Assembly: GCA_002162695.1 (NCBI GenBank)
Contig: MAAM01000011.1
Coordinates: 124,001 to 188,000 of the forward strand
Origin: Cycloclasticus sp. 46_120_T64
GTDB lineage: Bacteria; Pseudomonadota; Gammaproteobacteria; Methylococcales; Cycloclasticaceae
Reading direction: 5' to 3'
DNA: 64,000 nt
Shown piece after piece: positions 1 to 9,611 of this stretch. Numbering within the stretch: the stretch's first letter is position 1; every line of letters starts with the position of its first letter. The position numbers and the translations under genes were made by a program. The notes below the pieces were generated by a model. That model had not been told where the DNA came from. It was given only the letters and a program-made list of their open reading frames with translations, and did not search any database.

Positions 1-2
1 AT

Positions 3-1295
3 GACCGTGTTTTTCAGCCAGAAACGCCCACCACACCGATTCAAATTATGGGTTTAATGGAAGCCGCTGGGCATACCTTCGATGCTTTATGGGTGGCGGG
101 TTTACACGATAAGTGTTGGCCGCCAGTCGCGCAGCCCGAGGCTTTTTTGCCGATTAAGCAACAGCGTCAGCAGGGCTTATTACAAGCATCGGCGCAACGC
201 CAGCATCAATTGGCGAGTAGCCAGACTGAACAATGGACACGTTCGGCGGAACAATTGGTTTTTAGTTACCCCAGTGCAGAAGCCGGCACTGCCTTGGCGA
301 TGAGCCCCTTGCTGCAAGATTATCCGCTGGTTGATAGCTCTGAGTTATTACAGCGGCATTATGCGGATGTTTTGGCGCAGCGCATTGACTGTTCTGAGCT
401 GGAGTATTTAGATGACCAGCAAGCACCGGCGCTTAAGCCTAATTCGCTCAGTCGAGGCGGGGTGGGTATTTTGCAAGATCAAGCGGCTTGCCCGTTTAGG
501 GCCTTTGTACATCGGCGTCTAGTGGCCACTGATATGGAACAACCGGAACCTGGGATTGATGCGCGGTTACGCGGCAGCTTAGTGCACAGCGCCTTAGAGG
601 CTGTTTGGTTGCTGCTTAAAGATCAGGCGGCATTATTGGCGATCTCGTTGACTGATTTGCAGGCATTAGTGCAGCAAGCTGTAAACGAAGTGGTTAACCA
701 ACAAAGCCGCTTTACGCCGATACTACAAACCAGTTTTGCTGGTTTAGAGCAGCAGCGGATCAGGGTTTTAGTCCTGGATTTTTTAGAACTAGACCGTCTC
801 AGAGAGCCGTTTACGGTGTCCGCGACTGAGCTCAGGAAAACGCTCAGCGTTGGCCCCTTACAGATCAATACCATTATCGACCGGGTGGATGTTTTAGCGG
901 ATGGCTCGAATGCTATTATCGATTATAAAACGGGAGCCGCTTCACTACAGAGCTGGTTTGGTGAACGCCCTGAAGAACCTCAATTACCCTTATATGGGGT
1001 GTTTTCCGGGATGGATGTGCAGAGTATTAGTTTTGCCCAGCTGAAAAAGGGCGAGTGTAAATATATTGGTATCAGCAACTCAACGGCTAATTTTAGTATT
1101 TTGAAAGACTTACTGAAAGTTAAAGGGGCTGAGGATGATTGGGTGAGCCAGATTTCAAGTTGGCAGCGTATTAATAGCCGTTTGGCGAATGATTTTGTCG
1201 CGGGTGATGCACGAGTCGAACCCACTAGGAAAGCCTGTGAATACTGCGATTTGAGCAGTGTGTGCCGGATTAATGAACACGAAGTAGAGCACTAA
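3..1295 (+). CDS. AddB-like PD-(D/E)XK nuclease / probable DNA repair protein, C-terminal part (5' truncated by window edge)
   Basis: Frame is open from base 3 (DRVFQPETPTTPIQIMGLMEAAGHTFDALWVAGLHD); nuclease motif IIDYKTG; Cys pattern CPFRAF...CEYCDLSSVC like the AddB 4Fe-4S staple. Confidence 0.8.
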   Translation, partial: DRVFQPETPTTPIQIMGLMEAAGHTFDALWVAGLHDKCWPPVAQPEAFLPIKQQRQQGLLQASAQRQHQLASSQTEQWTRSAEQLVFSYPSAEAGTALAMSPLLQDYPLVDSSELLQRHYADVLAQRIDCSELEYLDDQQAPALKPNSLSRGGVGILQDQAACPFRAFVHRRLVATDMEQPEPGIDARLRGSLVHSALEAVWLLLKDQAALLAISLTDLQALVQQAVNEVVNQQSRFTPILQTSFAGLEQQRIRVLVLDFLELDRLREPFTVSATELRKTLSVGPLQINTIIDRVDVLADGSNAIIDYKTGAASLQSWFGERPEEPQLPLYGVFSGMDVQSISFAQLKKGECKYIGISNSTANFSILKDLLKVKGAEDDWVSQISSWQRINSRLANDFVAGDARVEPTRKACEYCDLSSVCRINEHEVEH

Positions 1296-1297
1296 TA

Positions 1298-4200
1298 ATG
1301 AACCAAGTCGTCGATAGTGTACAGCGCGAAGAGTCGCTTGATACAAACCATTCTTTTATTGTGCAGGCACCGGCCGGTTCGGGTAAAACCAGCCTGTTAA
1401 CCCAGCGTTACTTGCGATTATTAACAACAGTACGGCAGCCGGAAGAAATTTTAGCGATTACGTTTACCCGTAAGGCGGCGGCGGAAATGCATGAACGTAT
1501 TATCCACTCATTAGCTCTGGCTAAGCAGCCTAGGCCTAGTGATGCCCACGCGGCGGCAAGTTGGGATATTGCTTGCGAGGTGTTACAACACGATGCGGAC
1601 AATGAATGGAATTTATTAACGACGCCGAATAGATTACGTGTGCAAACGATCGATTCCTTATGTGCAAATTTAACACGTCAATTGCCGGTCACATCGCGTT
1701 TTGGTTCGCCGCCATCGATTCAAGCCGATGCGAATCCTTTATATATTGAAGCCGCGCGTAATTGTTTGGCGGAGTTAGAGGGTGATGACGAGGTGGCGGA
1801 AGCAATCAAATTACTGCTACTGCACTTAGATAACCAATTGTCACGCGCGGAGCAGTTAATTTCGGTGATGCTGGCCTCGCGTGATCAATGGATGCGCCAT
1901 CTCGTCTCCGGTCACTCGGAGAGTTTTAATCGACACACCCTAGAAGACGTTTTGCAGCGTTCAATTGAATCGGTATTAAGTCGCTTGGTTGAGTGTTTAG
2001 AAGGGGAGTACGGTGATTGTTTACAAGACTTATTGGCTTTTGCCGCTGCGCATATTGATGATACGGACAGTGCTATTTATCGTTTTGGCGAAGAGATCGA
2101 TTTATACAATAGTGATCCATCGTCGTTAGAGATCTGGCAAATGTTGGCAGATTTTTTGTTAACCGGGACCGGTAGTTGGCGCAAACAAGCTAATGCCGCC
2201 TTAGGCTTTCCGGCACCCACGGGGGTGAAAGATAAGCAGCTAAAAGACTTCTATAGTGAAAAGAAAAAACAATATAAGGCCTTGTTAGCTGAGTTATCTG
2301 CCAACAAGGAACTGACCGAGTTGATGGGGTGGTTGGGCTGCTTGCCTTCACCCCAGTATTCAGCGCAGCAATGGGCCTTTATTCAGGCGCTGTTTGTTGT
2401 ATTGCCACGAGCGGTGGCGCATTTACGCCTAGTCTTCCAGTATAACGCGCAGGTAGATTTCTGTGAGGTATCGCTATCGGCGAGTCAGGCTTTGCACGAT
2501 GCTTCAGGGGTGACTGATTTGGCGCTGATATTGGATTATCAGTTGCAACATATTCTAGTGGATGAGTTTCAAGATACCTCAGAAACTCAGTTCAGCCTAT
2601 TACAAGACCTAACCGCGGGTTGGCAAGCAGGCGATGGCCGTACCTTGTTTTTAGTGGGTGATCCGATGCAGTCCATTTATCGTTTTCGGCAAGCGGAGGT
2701 GGGCTTGTTTCTAAAAACTCAGCAGCAAGGTTTGGGAGAGGTCAGAGAGGTGAATGCGCTGAATATCGCGGTGAATTTCAGGTCTCAATCAGGGGTGGTG
2801 GACTGGGTTAATGAGGTGTTTAAGAACATCATGCCAACACATGACGACCTCTATACGGGGGCTATTTCATATAAGCCGTCGATCGCATTTAATGCCGGTT
2901 TGACGGCGAATGAGGCGGTGTCTTATTACCCGCATATCGATAGACCGGCAGAAGGCAAAGCCTTATTAGAGCTGATTCAGCATATTCAAGAAAATTCCCC
3001 AAATGAATCGATTGGTGTCTTAGTACGTAGCCGAGGGGCTTTACTTGATTTGCTGGTTTGCCTTAATCAGGCGGGAATCGCGTATCAGGCGAGTGATATT
3101 GACCCCTTACATAAACGGCAAACGGTGATTGATCTAATGTCCTTGAGCCGCGCCTATTTACAGGCCGCCGATAGGGTTGCTTGGTTGGCGGTATTGAGAG
3201 CGCCTTGGTGCGGGCTGAGCCTGAGTGATTTGTTGTTATTATTAGAGGGTGCGCAGGAGCAGAATGTTTGGGATTTGATGTTGGAGCCTGTTCGCCTGAA
3301 AACCCTAAGTGTTAAAGGACAGGCGAGCCTGTGTCATTTAATTAAGGTGTTTGAACAGGCATTTTCTCATCGTGAGCGAATTAGCTTGGCCGATATTATC
3401 GCGGGCTTATGGAGCCAGTTATTTGCTCCAGAATGTTTGAATTCTACGGCTGAATTGAGTGATGCCGAGGCTTTTTTTGCTTGCCTAGCGGAGCTGGAGG
3501 CCGCCGAACAATCGGTGGATATTTACCGCTTAGAACAACGTTTGCAAAAACTCTACGCGGCGGCTGATGTTAATGCACCCGCGGAGTTGCAAATTATGAC
3601 CATTCATAAATCCAAGGGCTTGGAATTTGACCACGTTATTTTGCCGGGGCTTGATCGGCAAGCTCGGCACGACGATAAGCGTTTGTTAGCTTGGTTAGAG
3701 CGGCCATCTGAATTTTCTACTGGCAGTGAATTATTAATTGCGCCATTAAAAGCGACCGGTAGTGGAGGCGGCGATGGCATCGGGCGTTATTTAACGAAGA
3801 TTGAGCAAGAAAAGTCGGCTAATGAGAGCCAGCGTTTATTGTATGTGGCGGTGACACGAGCAAAAAAACAGCTACACCTGAGTTTCTGTGTGAGTTATGA
3901 CGAGAAAAAACAGGATATTAAAACCCCGGGCAGTAATACCTTATTAGGCCTATTATGGCCGTCAATTAGCGACGAGGTGGTGATGCCGCCTACGGAAGTG
4001 TTACCAGCGGATACCATGAATAGGCCAGTACCGCGACTACAGCGTTTAAATTTGCATAAGGTGCAGTTACCGCCAGCGCAGCAGGCCGATTATCGGCAGC
4101 CTGCGGGAAAACAATTTAGTCAACAAACGAGCTTGCTCGAATTTGAGTTAAGTGCTGACTTGGCGGCGGCGATTGGTACGGTCTGTCACCAGTGTATGCA

Positions 4201-4678
4201 AATTATGGGTGAGCAGGGGATTGCTGGGGAGCCGCTCGCAGCGGCTGCAATACGCAGTTTATTATTGGAAGCCGGGGTGCTGAGCAGTTCCTTGGGTTTG
4301 GCGGTGGCAAGAGTGCAGCATATTTTACGCTGTTGCCTGAAAGATAAACGGGGTCGCTGGGTTCTTAATAATACCCACCAGGATAGTCAGTTTGAGCTGG
4401 CCATCTCAGGCTGTATTAATAATGAAATTATTCACGCGCGGTTGGATAGAAGTTTTGTTGATCAGGGGCAACGCTGGATTATTGACTATAAAACCAGTCA
4501 GTTTGACGGAGATGATATTGAATCGTTTTTGGATCAGGAAATATTGAGTTATAAAACACAATTAGAACGTTATGCACGGTTGATGAGCGGTATCGATAAA
4601 CGGCCGATTATGCTGGGTTTATATTACCCAGAATATGCCGCCTGGCGTAGTTGGGAGTACATCGGGTATGCCGATTAA
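1298..4678 (+). CDS. UvrD/RecB/AddA-like helicase-nuclease
   Basis: Walker A APAGSGKTSLLTQRYLRLL, DEFQDTSE, QIMTIHKSKGLEFDHVILPG, LLYVAVTRAKKQLHL, C-terminal nuclease motif WIIDYKTSQ. Confidence 0.88.
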   Translation: MNQVVDSVQREESLDTNHSFIVQAPAGSGKTSLLTQRYLRLLTTVRQPEEILAITFTRKAAAEMHERIIHSLALAKQPRPSDAHAAASWDIACEVLQHDADNEWNLLTTPNRLRVQTIDSLCANLTRQLPVTSRFGSPPSIQADANPLYIEAARNCLAELEGDDEVAEAIKLLLLHLDNQLSRAEQLISVMLASRDQWMRHLVSGHSESFNRHTLEDVLQRSIESVLSRLVECLEGEYGDCLQDLLAFAAAHIDDTDSAIYRFGEEIDLYNSDPSSLEIWQMLADFLLTGTGSWRKQANAALGFPAPTGVKDKQLKDFYSEKKKQYKALLAELSANKELTELMGWLGCLPSPQYSAQQWAFIQALFVVLPRAVAHLRLVFQYNAQVDFCEVSLSASQALHDASGVTDLALILDYQLQHILVDEFQDTSETQFSLLQDLTAGWQAGDGRTLFLVGDPMQSIYRFRQAEVGLFLKTQQQGLGEVREVNALNIAVNFRSQSGVVDWVNEVFKNIMPTHDDLYTGAISYKPSIAFNAGLTANEAVSYYPHIDRPAEGKALLELIQHIQENSPNESIGVLVRSRGALLDLLVCLNQAGIAYQASDIDPLHKRQTVIDLMSLSRAYLQAADRVAWLAVLRAPWCGLSLSDLLLLLEGAQEQNVWDLMLEPVRLKTLSVKGQASLCHLIKVFEQAFSHRERISLADIIAGLWSQLFAPECLNSTAELSDAEAFFACLAELEAAEQSVDIYRLEQRLQKLYAAADVNAPAELQIMTIHKSKGLEFDHVILPGLDRQARHDDKRLLAWLERPSEFSTGSELLIAPLKATGSGGGDGIGRYLTKIEQEKSANESQRLLYVAVTRAKKQLHLSFCVSYDEKKQDIKTPGSNTLLGLLWPSISDEVVMPPTEVLPADTMNRPVPRLQRLNLHKVQLPPAQQADYRQPAGKQFSQQTSLLEFELSADLAAAIGTVCHQCMQIMGEQGIAGEPLAAAAIRSLLLEAGVLSSSLGLAVARVQHILRCCLKDKRGRWVLNNTHQDSQFELAISGCINNEIIHARLDRSFVDQGQRWIIDYKTSQFDGDDIESFLDQEILSYKTQLERYARLMSGIDKRPIMLGLYYPEYAAWRSWEYIGYAD

Positions 4679-6806
4679 CAAAATTATTGTTGTTGCTTGT
4701 TTGTTGTTATTGCTCGGCGCTTTTTATGCGCTGGGTTTTGAACGTTATACCGAACTCGATTTTTTAAAGCAGCAAAACGCAGCGTTAGTTAATTATTACG
4801 AGGAACGCCCTAGGCAGGCGTCGACTTGGTTTTTTGTTGTTTATATTATATCGACGGCGGTTTCTATACCGGGTGCCAGCATATTAAGCTTGGCGGCAGG
4901 GGCGGTGTTCGGTTTAGGCTGGGGTCTGCTGTTGGTGTCGTTTGCTTCAACCATTGGCGCTAGTTTGGCATTTTTATTATCTCGTTATGTACTGCGTGAT
5001 TGGTTGCAACAGCGGTTTGTGACACGTTTGGCCGATATGAATGCTGGGGTGAAAAAGGAAGGGGCGTTCTATTTGTTTGCTTTGCGTTTGATTGTGGTAG
5101 TCCCATTTTGGTTGGTGAACGTGCTGATGGGTTTAACGCCAATTAAGCTGAGGACCTATTTTTGGGTGAGCCAATTAGGTATGTTGCCGGCGACGATTTT
5201 ATTTGTGAATGCAGGCACGCAGTTAAGTTCGCTGGAGCAGTTGAGTGATGTTTTATCGCCGGCGGTTGCTGTTTCATTTGCCTTGTTGGCGGTGTTGCCA
5301 CTCATCAGTAAATCGGTATTAGCCGCAATGCGTCGTTATCAGGCATTAACAGGCTATAACAAACCCGCTCACTTCGATTACAACCTTATCGTCATTGGCG
5401 GGGGAGCTGCGGGTCTGGTAAGTTCCTATATTGCCGCTACGGTTAAGGCGAAGGTGTTGTTGATTGAACAACATAAAATGGGTGGGGATTGTTTAAATAC
5501 CGGCTGTGTACCGTCTAAATCGTTAATCCAGTCGACACGTTTTTTAGCGGCGCTTGCAGACAGTGAACAATATGGTATTCGCAGTGCGAGTGCTGAATTT
5601 GATTTTGCCGAGGTGATGCAACGGGCGGCGGATGTGATCAAGAAAATTGAACCACACGACTCGGTTGAGCGTTATCAGCAATTGGGGGTGGATTGTGTGC
5701 AAGCACAGGCGCGGCTGATATCGCCTTGGCAAGTCGAGTTTGCGGGTAAAACGGTGAGTGCAAGGCGAATTATTATTGCCACCGGGGCTAAGCCACATAT
5801 ACCGGTTATTGAGGGCATCCAGCAGGTCGATTTTTATACTTCCGATACGATTTGGTCGTTACGTAAACGCCCTGAACGCTTGCTGGTGGTTGGTGGTGGC
5901 CCGATTGGCTGTGAATTGGGACAAGTTTTCAGCCGTTTGGGCTGTACAGTGACGATTGTAGAGGCGGGCGAACGTTTGTTGATGGCCGAGGATGAAGCCG
6001 CGGCGGATTTATTGAGTGGGCAATTTGTCGCGGAAGGTATTGAGCTAAAGCTACAGCACTCAATTGAGTCCTTTGTGGTTGAAGGCGACGAATCTTATGC
6101 TTTGATCCGAGCGCAGCAAGGTCGTCAGTTAAAGCTTGCTTTTGATGCGGTGTTATTTGCCGTTGGCCGGCAAGCGAATACACAAAACACAGGTTTGCAA
6201 CAACTCGGTGTGGAGCTAACCGCATCGGGTCGTATCGTGGTTGATCAATATATGCGTAGCAGCGTGCCGAGTATTTATGCCTGTGGTGATGTGGCAGGGC
6301 CTTATCAATTTACCCATGCGGCGGCACATTATGCTTGGTATAGCACGTTGAATAGCCTGTTTTCTGGTTTATGGCAGTTTAAAGCTGACCACCGGCTTAT
6401 TCCTCGGGTAACCTTTTGTCAGCCGGAAATTGCCAGCGTGGGCCATAACGAGCAATCGGCAAAAAAAGCCGGTCTACTGACTGAGACCACGACCTTTCAG
6501 TTAGACGAACTGGATCGAGCCATTATTGATGGGCAGACCTCGGGTTATATCAAGGTGTTAACGCCGTTGGCGAAGGATAAGATTTTAGGTGTTACGATTG
6601 TTGGTGAACACGCCTCTGAGATGCTGCCGGAATTTGTCTTGGCGATGAAACATGGGCTGGGACTGAATAAAATTCTAGCGACCATTCATGCCTACCCTAC
6701 CTGGGCTGAGGCAAATAAATACACCGCAGGCTTGTGGAAAAAGAAACACCAGCCGAAGCGATTACTCAAACTACTTACGCGTTACCACGCGGCTAAACGA
6801 CGATAA
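4668..6806 (+). CDS. Bifunctional TVP38/TMEM64-family membrane protein fused to FAD-dependent pyridine nucleotide-disulfide oxidoreductase
   Basis: N-terminal SNARE-associated/TVP38 region (IPGASILSLAAGAVFGLGWGLLL...); FAD motif IVIGGGAAGL; redox pair GGDCLNTGCVPSK; C-terminal HAYPTWAE. ATG at 4668 preferred over the ORF-track start at 4635. Confidence 0.85.
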   Translation: MPINKIIVVACLLLLLGAFYALGFERYTELDFLKQQNAALVNYYEERPRQASTWFFVVYIISTAVSIPGASILSLAAGAVFGLGWGLLLVSFASTIGASLAFLLSRYVLRDWLQQRFVTRLADMNAGVKKEGAFYLFALRLIVVVPFWLVNVLMGLTPIKLRTYFWVSQLGMLPATILFVNAGTQLSSLEQLSDVLSPAVAVSFALLAVLPLISKSVLAAMRRYQALTGYNKPAHFDYNLIVIGGGAAGLVSSYIAATVKAKVLLIEQHKMGGDCLNTGCVPSKSLIQSTRFLAALADSEQYGIRSASAEFDFAEVMQRAADVIKKIEPHDSVERYQQLGVDCVQAQARLISPWQVEFAGKTVSARRIIIATGAKPHIPVIEGIQQVDFYTSDTIWSLRKRPERLLVVGGGPIGCELGQVFSRLGCTVTIVEAGERLLMAEDEAAADLLSGQFVAEGIELKLQHSIESFVVEGDESYALIRAQQGRQLKLAFDAVLFAVGRQANTQNTGLQQLGVELTASGRIVVDQYMRSSVPSIYACGDVAGPYQFTHAAAHYAWYSTLNSLFSGLWQFKADHRLIPRVTFCQPEIASVGHNEQSAKKAGLLTETTTFQLDELDRAIIDGQTSGYIKVLTPLAKDKILGVTIVGEHASEMLPEFVLAMKHGLGLNKILATIHAYPTWAEANKYTAGLWKKKHQPKRLLKLLTRYHAAKRR

Positions 6807-6810
6807 ATTT

Positions 6811-7761
6811 ATGCGAGAGACACTCAGTCAATTAATCGATAGTGATTTTCCGCCGATCAGGCGATCGACCCTGCAGACCTTACAAGTGAACCTAGGGTAC
6901 TTATGCAACCAGTCCTGTTTGCACTGCCATGTTAACGCGGGGCCAACGCGGAAGGAATTAATGAGTCGGCAGACGATGGATCAGTTGTTATGTTTTATTG
7001 ATCAGCAACAGATTCATACACTCGATTTAACCGGTGGTGCGCCGGAGATGAACCCTAACTTTGAATATATCGTGCGGCAAGCCCGCGAGCGTGGTTTAAC
7101 CGTCATCGATCGCTGTAATCTGAGTATTCTGCAAGAACCAACGTATGAGTACCTGGCCGAATTTTTAGCCCAACAGCAGGTGGAAATTGTTGCCTCTTTA
7201 CCCTGTTATTCTACCGAGAATGTAGATGCGCAACGTGGCGATGGGGTGTTTGCGAAGAGCATTACCGCCTTACAGCGTTTGAATGCCTTGGGTTATGGGC
7301 GTACCTTGCCATTGCATCTGGTGTATAACTCGCAAGGTGCGGTGCTACCGCCAGATCAGCAGCCATTAGAACAGCAATATAAACAGCACTTGGCCGATAA
7401 TTTTTCGATTGAATTCAGCCAGTTATTGACCATTACCAATATGCCAATTAAGCGTTTTGGTAGTAGCTTAATGTCGAAGGGGCTGTTTGATGGCTATATG
7501 AGGTTATTAAAATCAGCCTATCGCGCAGAAAATTTAGCGCAATTAATGTGTAAAACCTTATTAAGTGTGGATTGGCAAGGTTATGTCTATGATTGTGATT
7601 TTAACCAGATGTTGGGCCTAGCTGCAGGGTTTTCTGACAACAAAAAACACATTGCTGATTGTTTAGAGATTGATTTTAACCAGCAGAATATTACGATTGC
7701 CGACCATTGTTATGGCTGTACCGCGGGTAGCGGTTCGAGCTGTGGTGGGGCATTAACTTAA
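6811..7761 (+). CDS. arsS: Arsenosugar biosynthesis radical SAM protein ArsS-like
   Basis: CX3CX2C radical SAM motif (LGYLCNQSCLHCHVNAGP), C-terminal CYGCTAGSGSSCGGAL; adjacent to an ArsM-like gene. ATG at 6811 avoids overlap with the upstream gene. Confidence 0.82.
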   Translation: MRETLSQLIDSDFPPIRRSTLQTLQVNLGYLCNQSCLHCHVNAGPTRKELMSRQTMDQLLCFIDQQQIHTLDLTGGAPEMNPNFEYIVRQARERGLTVIDRCNLSILQEPTYEYLAEFLAQQQVEIVASLPCYSTENVDAQRGDGVFAKSITALQRLNALGYGRTLPLHLVYNSQGAVLPPDQQPLEQQYKQHLADNFSIEFSQLLTITNMPIKRFGSSLMSKGLFDGYMRLLKSAYRAENLAQLMCKTLLSVDWQGYVYDCDFNQMLGLAAGFSDNKKHIADCLEIDFNQQNITIADHCYGCTAGSGSSCGGALT

Positions 7762-7763
7762 GG

Positions 7764-8888
7764 ATGATTATGGATATGAAAAAGAGTGTGGTGGAGCGTT
7801 ATTCACTGGGTGCTGAGCAGGTTCAGCCTGCATTATGTTGTCCGGTTGATTATGACGCGAGCCTATTACAGATGTTGCCGCAAGAGGTGGTTGAAAAAGA
7901 TTATGGCTGTGGCGATCCATCACGTTATGTCAAAGAGGGTGATGTGGTATTGGACCTGGGGTCTGGCTCAGGCAAAATTTGTTATATGGCGGCGCAATTA
8001 GTGGGTGAGAAAGGCAAGGTGATCGGCGTCGATATGAACGACGAGATGCTGGCTTTAGCGAGAAAGTATCAGCCTGAGATGGCGGATAAGCTGGGTAATG
8101 ACAGGCTGCGTTTTGTGAAGGGGCAGATTCAAGACCTTGCATTGGATCTCGACAAAGTAGACGCGCAGCTGGCGGCTAATCCGGTGCGAAATGTACAAGG
8201 GCTCGATCAATTACAACAATGGCAAAAAAAGCTCACTCAAACGGAGCCATTGATTGCCGATAACTCAATCGATTTAGTGTTATCAAATTGTGTATTGAAC
8301 CTGGTTAACGATGGGGATAAAAAGCAGCTGGTGGCCGAGATTTTTCGGGTATTAAAGCCGGGCGGGCGGATTGCTATCTCTGATATTGTTGCCGATGAAG
8401 CCATTCCACAGCACTTAAAAGCAGACCCCGAGTTATGGTCGGGTTGTATTTCAGGTTCCTTTATTGAAGATGAATTTTTAGCGAGCTTCAAACAAGCGGG
8501 TTTCCTCGCGGTTAAGTTAGATAAATGGGATGAACAACCTTGGCAGGTGGTGGAAGGTATTGAATTTAGGTCGGTGACGATTACCGCTATTAAGGGCGAA
8601 CAGACGGCCTGTATTGATAAAGGGCAGGCGGTTATTTATAAGGGCCCATACGCTGAAACGAAGGATGATGAAGGACACGTTTACTACCGCGGGAAGCGAA
8701 TGGCGGTGTGTGAGCGCAGTTATAACTTATTAACCCAAGGCCCGTACGCGGATGACTTTATCGGTATTAGCCCGGCAGTGACGAAGGAGGGTGAGGCTTG
8801 GTGCGCGCCTTCGGGAACCTTGAGACCCGCTAGCGAGACAAAAAATTCCCAGCATAATAATGTTAATAAAACCTCCAGTTGTTGTTAG
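7764..8888 (+). CDS. arsM: Arsenite methyltransferase ArsM-like, Cys-ending C-terminus
   Basis: SAM-binding VLDLGSGSGKICYMAA; conserved-type cysteines in YGCGDPS, SNCVLNLV, WSGCISGSF; tail ...TSSCC. Confidence 0.82.
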   Translation: MIMDMKKSVVERYSLGAEQVQPALCCPVDYDASLLQMLPQEVVEKDYGCGDPSRYVKEGDVVLDLGSGSGKICYMAAQLVGEKGKVIGVDMNDEMLALARKYQPEMADKLGNDRLRFVKGQIQDLALDLDKVDAQLAANPVRNVQGLDQLQQWQKKLTQTEPLIADNSIDLVLSNCVLNLVNDGDKKQLVAEIFRVLKPGGRIAISDIVADEAIPQHLKADPELWSGCISGSFIEDEFLASFKQAGFLAVKLDKWDEQPWQVVEGIEFRSVTITAIKGEQTACIDKGQAVIYKGPYAETKDDEGHVYYRGKRMAVCERSYNLLTQGPYADDFIGISPAVTKEGEAWCAPSGTLRPASETKNSQHNNVNKTSSCC

Positions 8889-8912
8889 TCTTGCTGTTGT
8901 AAGGCGAAAGCG

Positions 8913-9599
8913 ATGTCCAAGATCAGTATTATTATTCCAGCGTTAAACGAGTCGGGGTGTATTGTAGACAGCTTGTTGGCCTTGCAGGGATTGCGTCAAC
9001 AAGGGGTGGAGCTGATTGTTGTGGACGGTGGGAGTGACGATAATACGCGGGACTTAGCCCAGCCGATGGTTGATTTACTACTGTCATCAGCAGCCGGGCG
9101 TGGAAGGCAAATGAATGTGGGTGCTAAGCGAGCGGAAGGGTGTTTGCTGGTTTTTTTGCACGCCGATTGTCGATTACCTGACGGTGCTTATCAATTACTC
9201 GCCAAGTTGAGTAAAGATGATCATGTTTGGGGGCGTTTTGATGTGCGCTTAGATGGCTCGAAAAGGGTTTTTAGATTGATTGAAACGCTGATGAATTGGC
9301 GTTCACGCTTAAGCGGTATTATGACCGGCGACCAAGCGATATTTGTCTCGGCAAGGCTGTTTGCAAAAGTCGCCGGTTTTCCAGAGATTCCACTGATGGA
9401 GGATATCGCTTTGAGTCGAAAGCTGAAACGACAAAATACCGCAGTTTGTTTGCATAGCCGAGTATTAAGTTCAAGCCGCCGTTGGCAACAAAACGGTGTT
9501 TTACGCACCATTTTGTTGATGTGGGGTTTGCGCTTAGGGTACTTTTTTAATGTTGATCCTGTGCGGCTGGCAAAAAAGTATCGGCATGATCGTGGTTAA
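8913..9599 (+). CDS. Family 2 glycosyltransferase, TIGR04283-like (arsenosugar-associated)
   Basis: SIIIPALNESGCIVDSLLALQ, VVDGGSDDNT, HADCRLP, GDQAIFVS; gene context. Confidence 0.78.
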   Translation: MSKISIIIPALNESGCIVDSLLALQGLRQQGVELIVVDGGSDDNTRDLAQPMVDLLLSSAAGRGRQMNVGAKRAEGCLLVFLHADCRLPDGAYQLLAKLSKDDHVWGRFDVRLDGSKRVFRLIETLMNWRSRLSGIMTGDQAIFVSARLFAKVAGFPEIPLMEDIALSRKLKRQNTAVCLHSRVLSSSRRWQQNGVLRTILLMWGLRLGYFFNVDPVRLAKKYRHDRG

Positions 9600-9611
9600 T
9601 AATAGAAGGGT

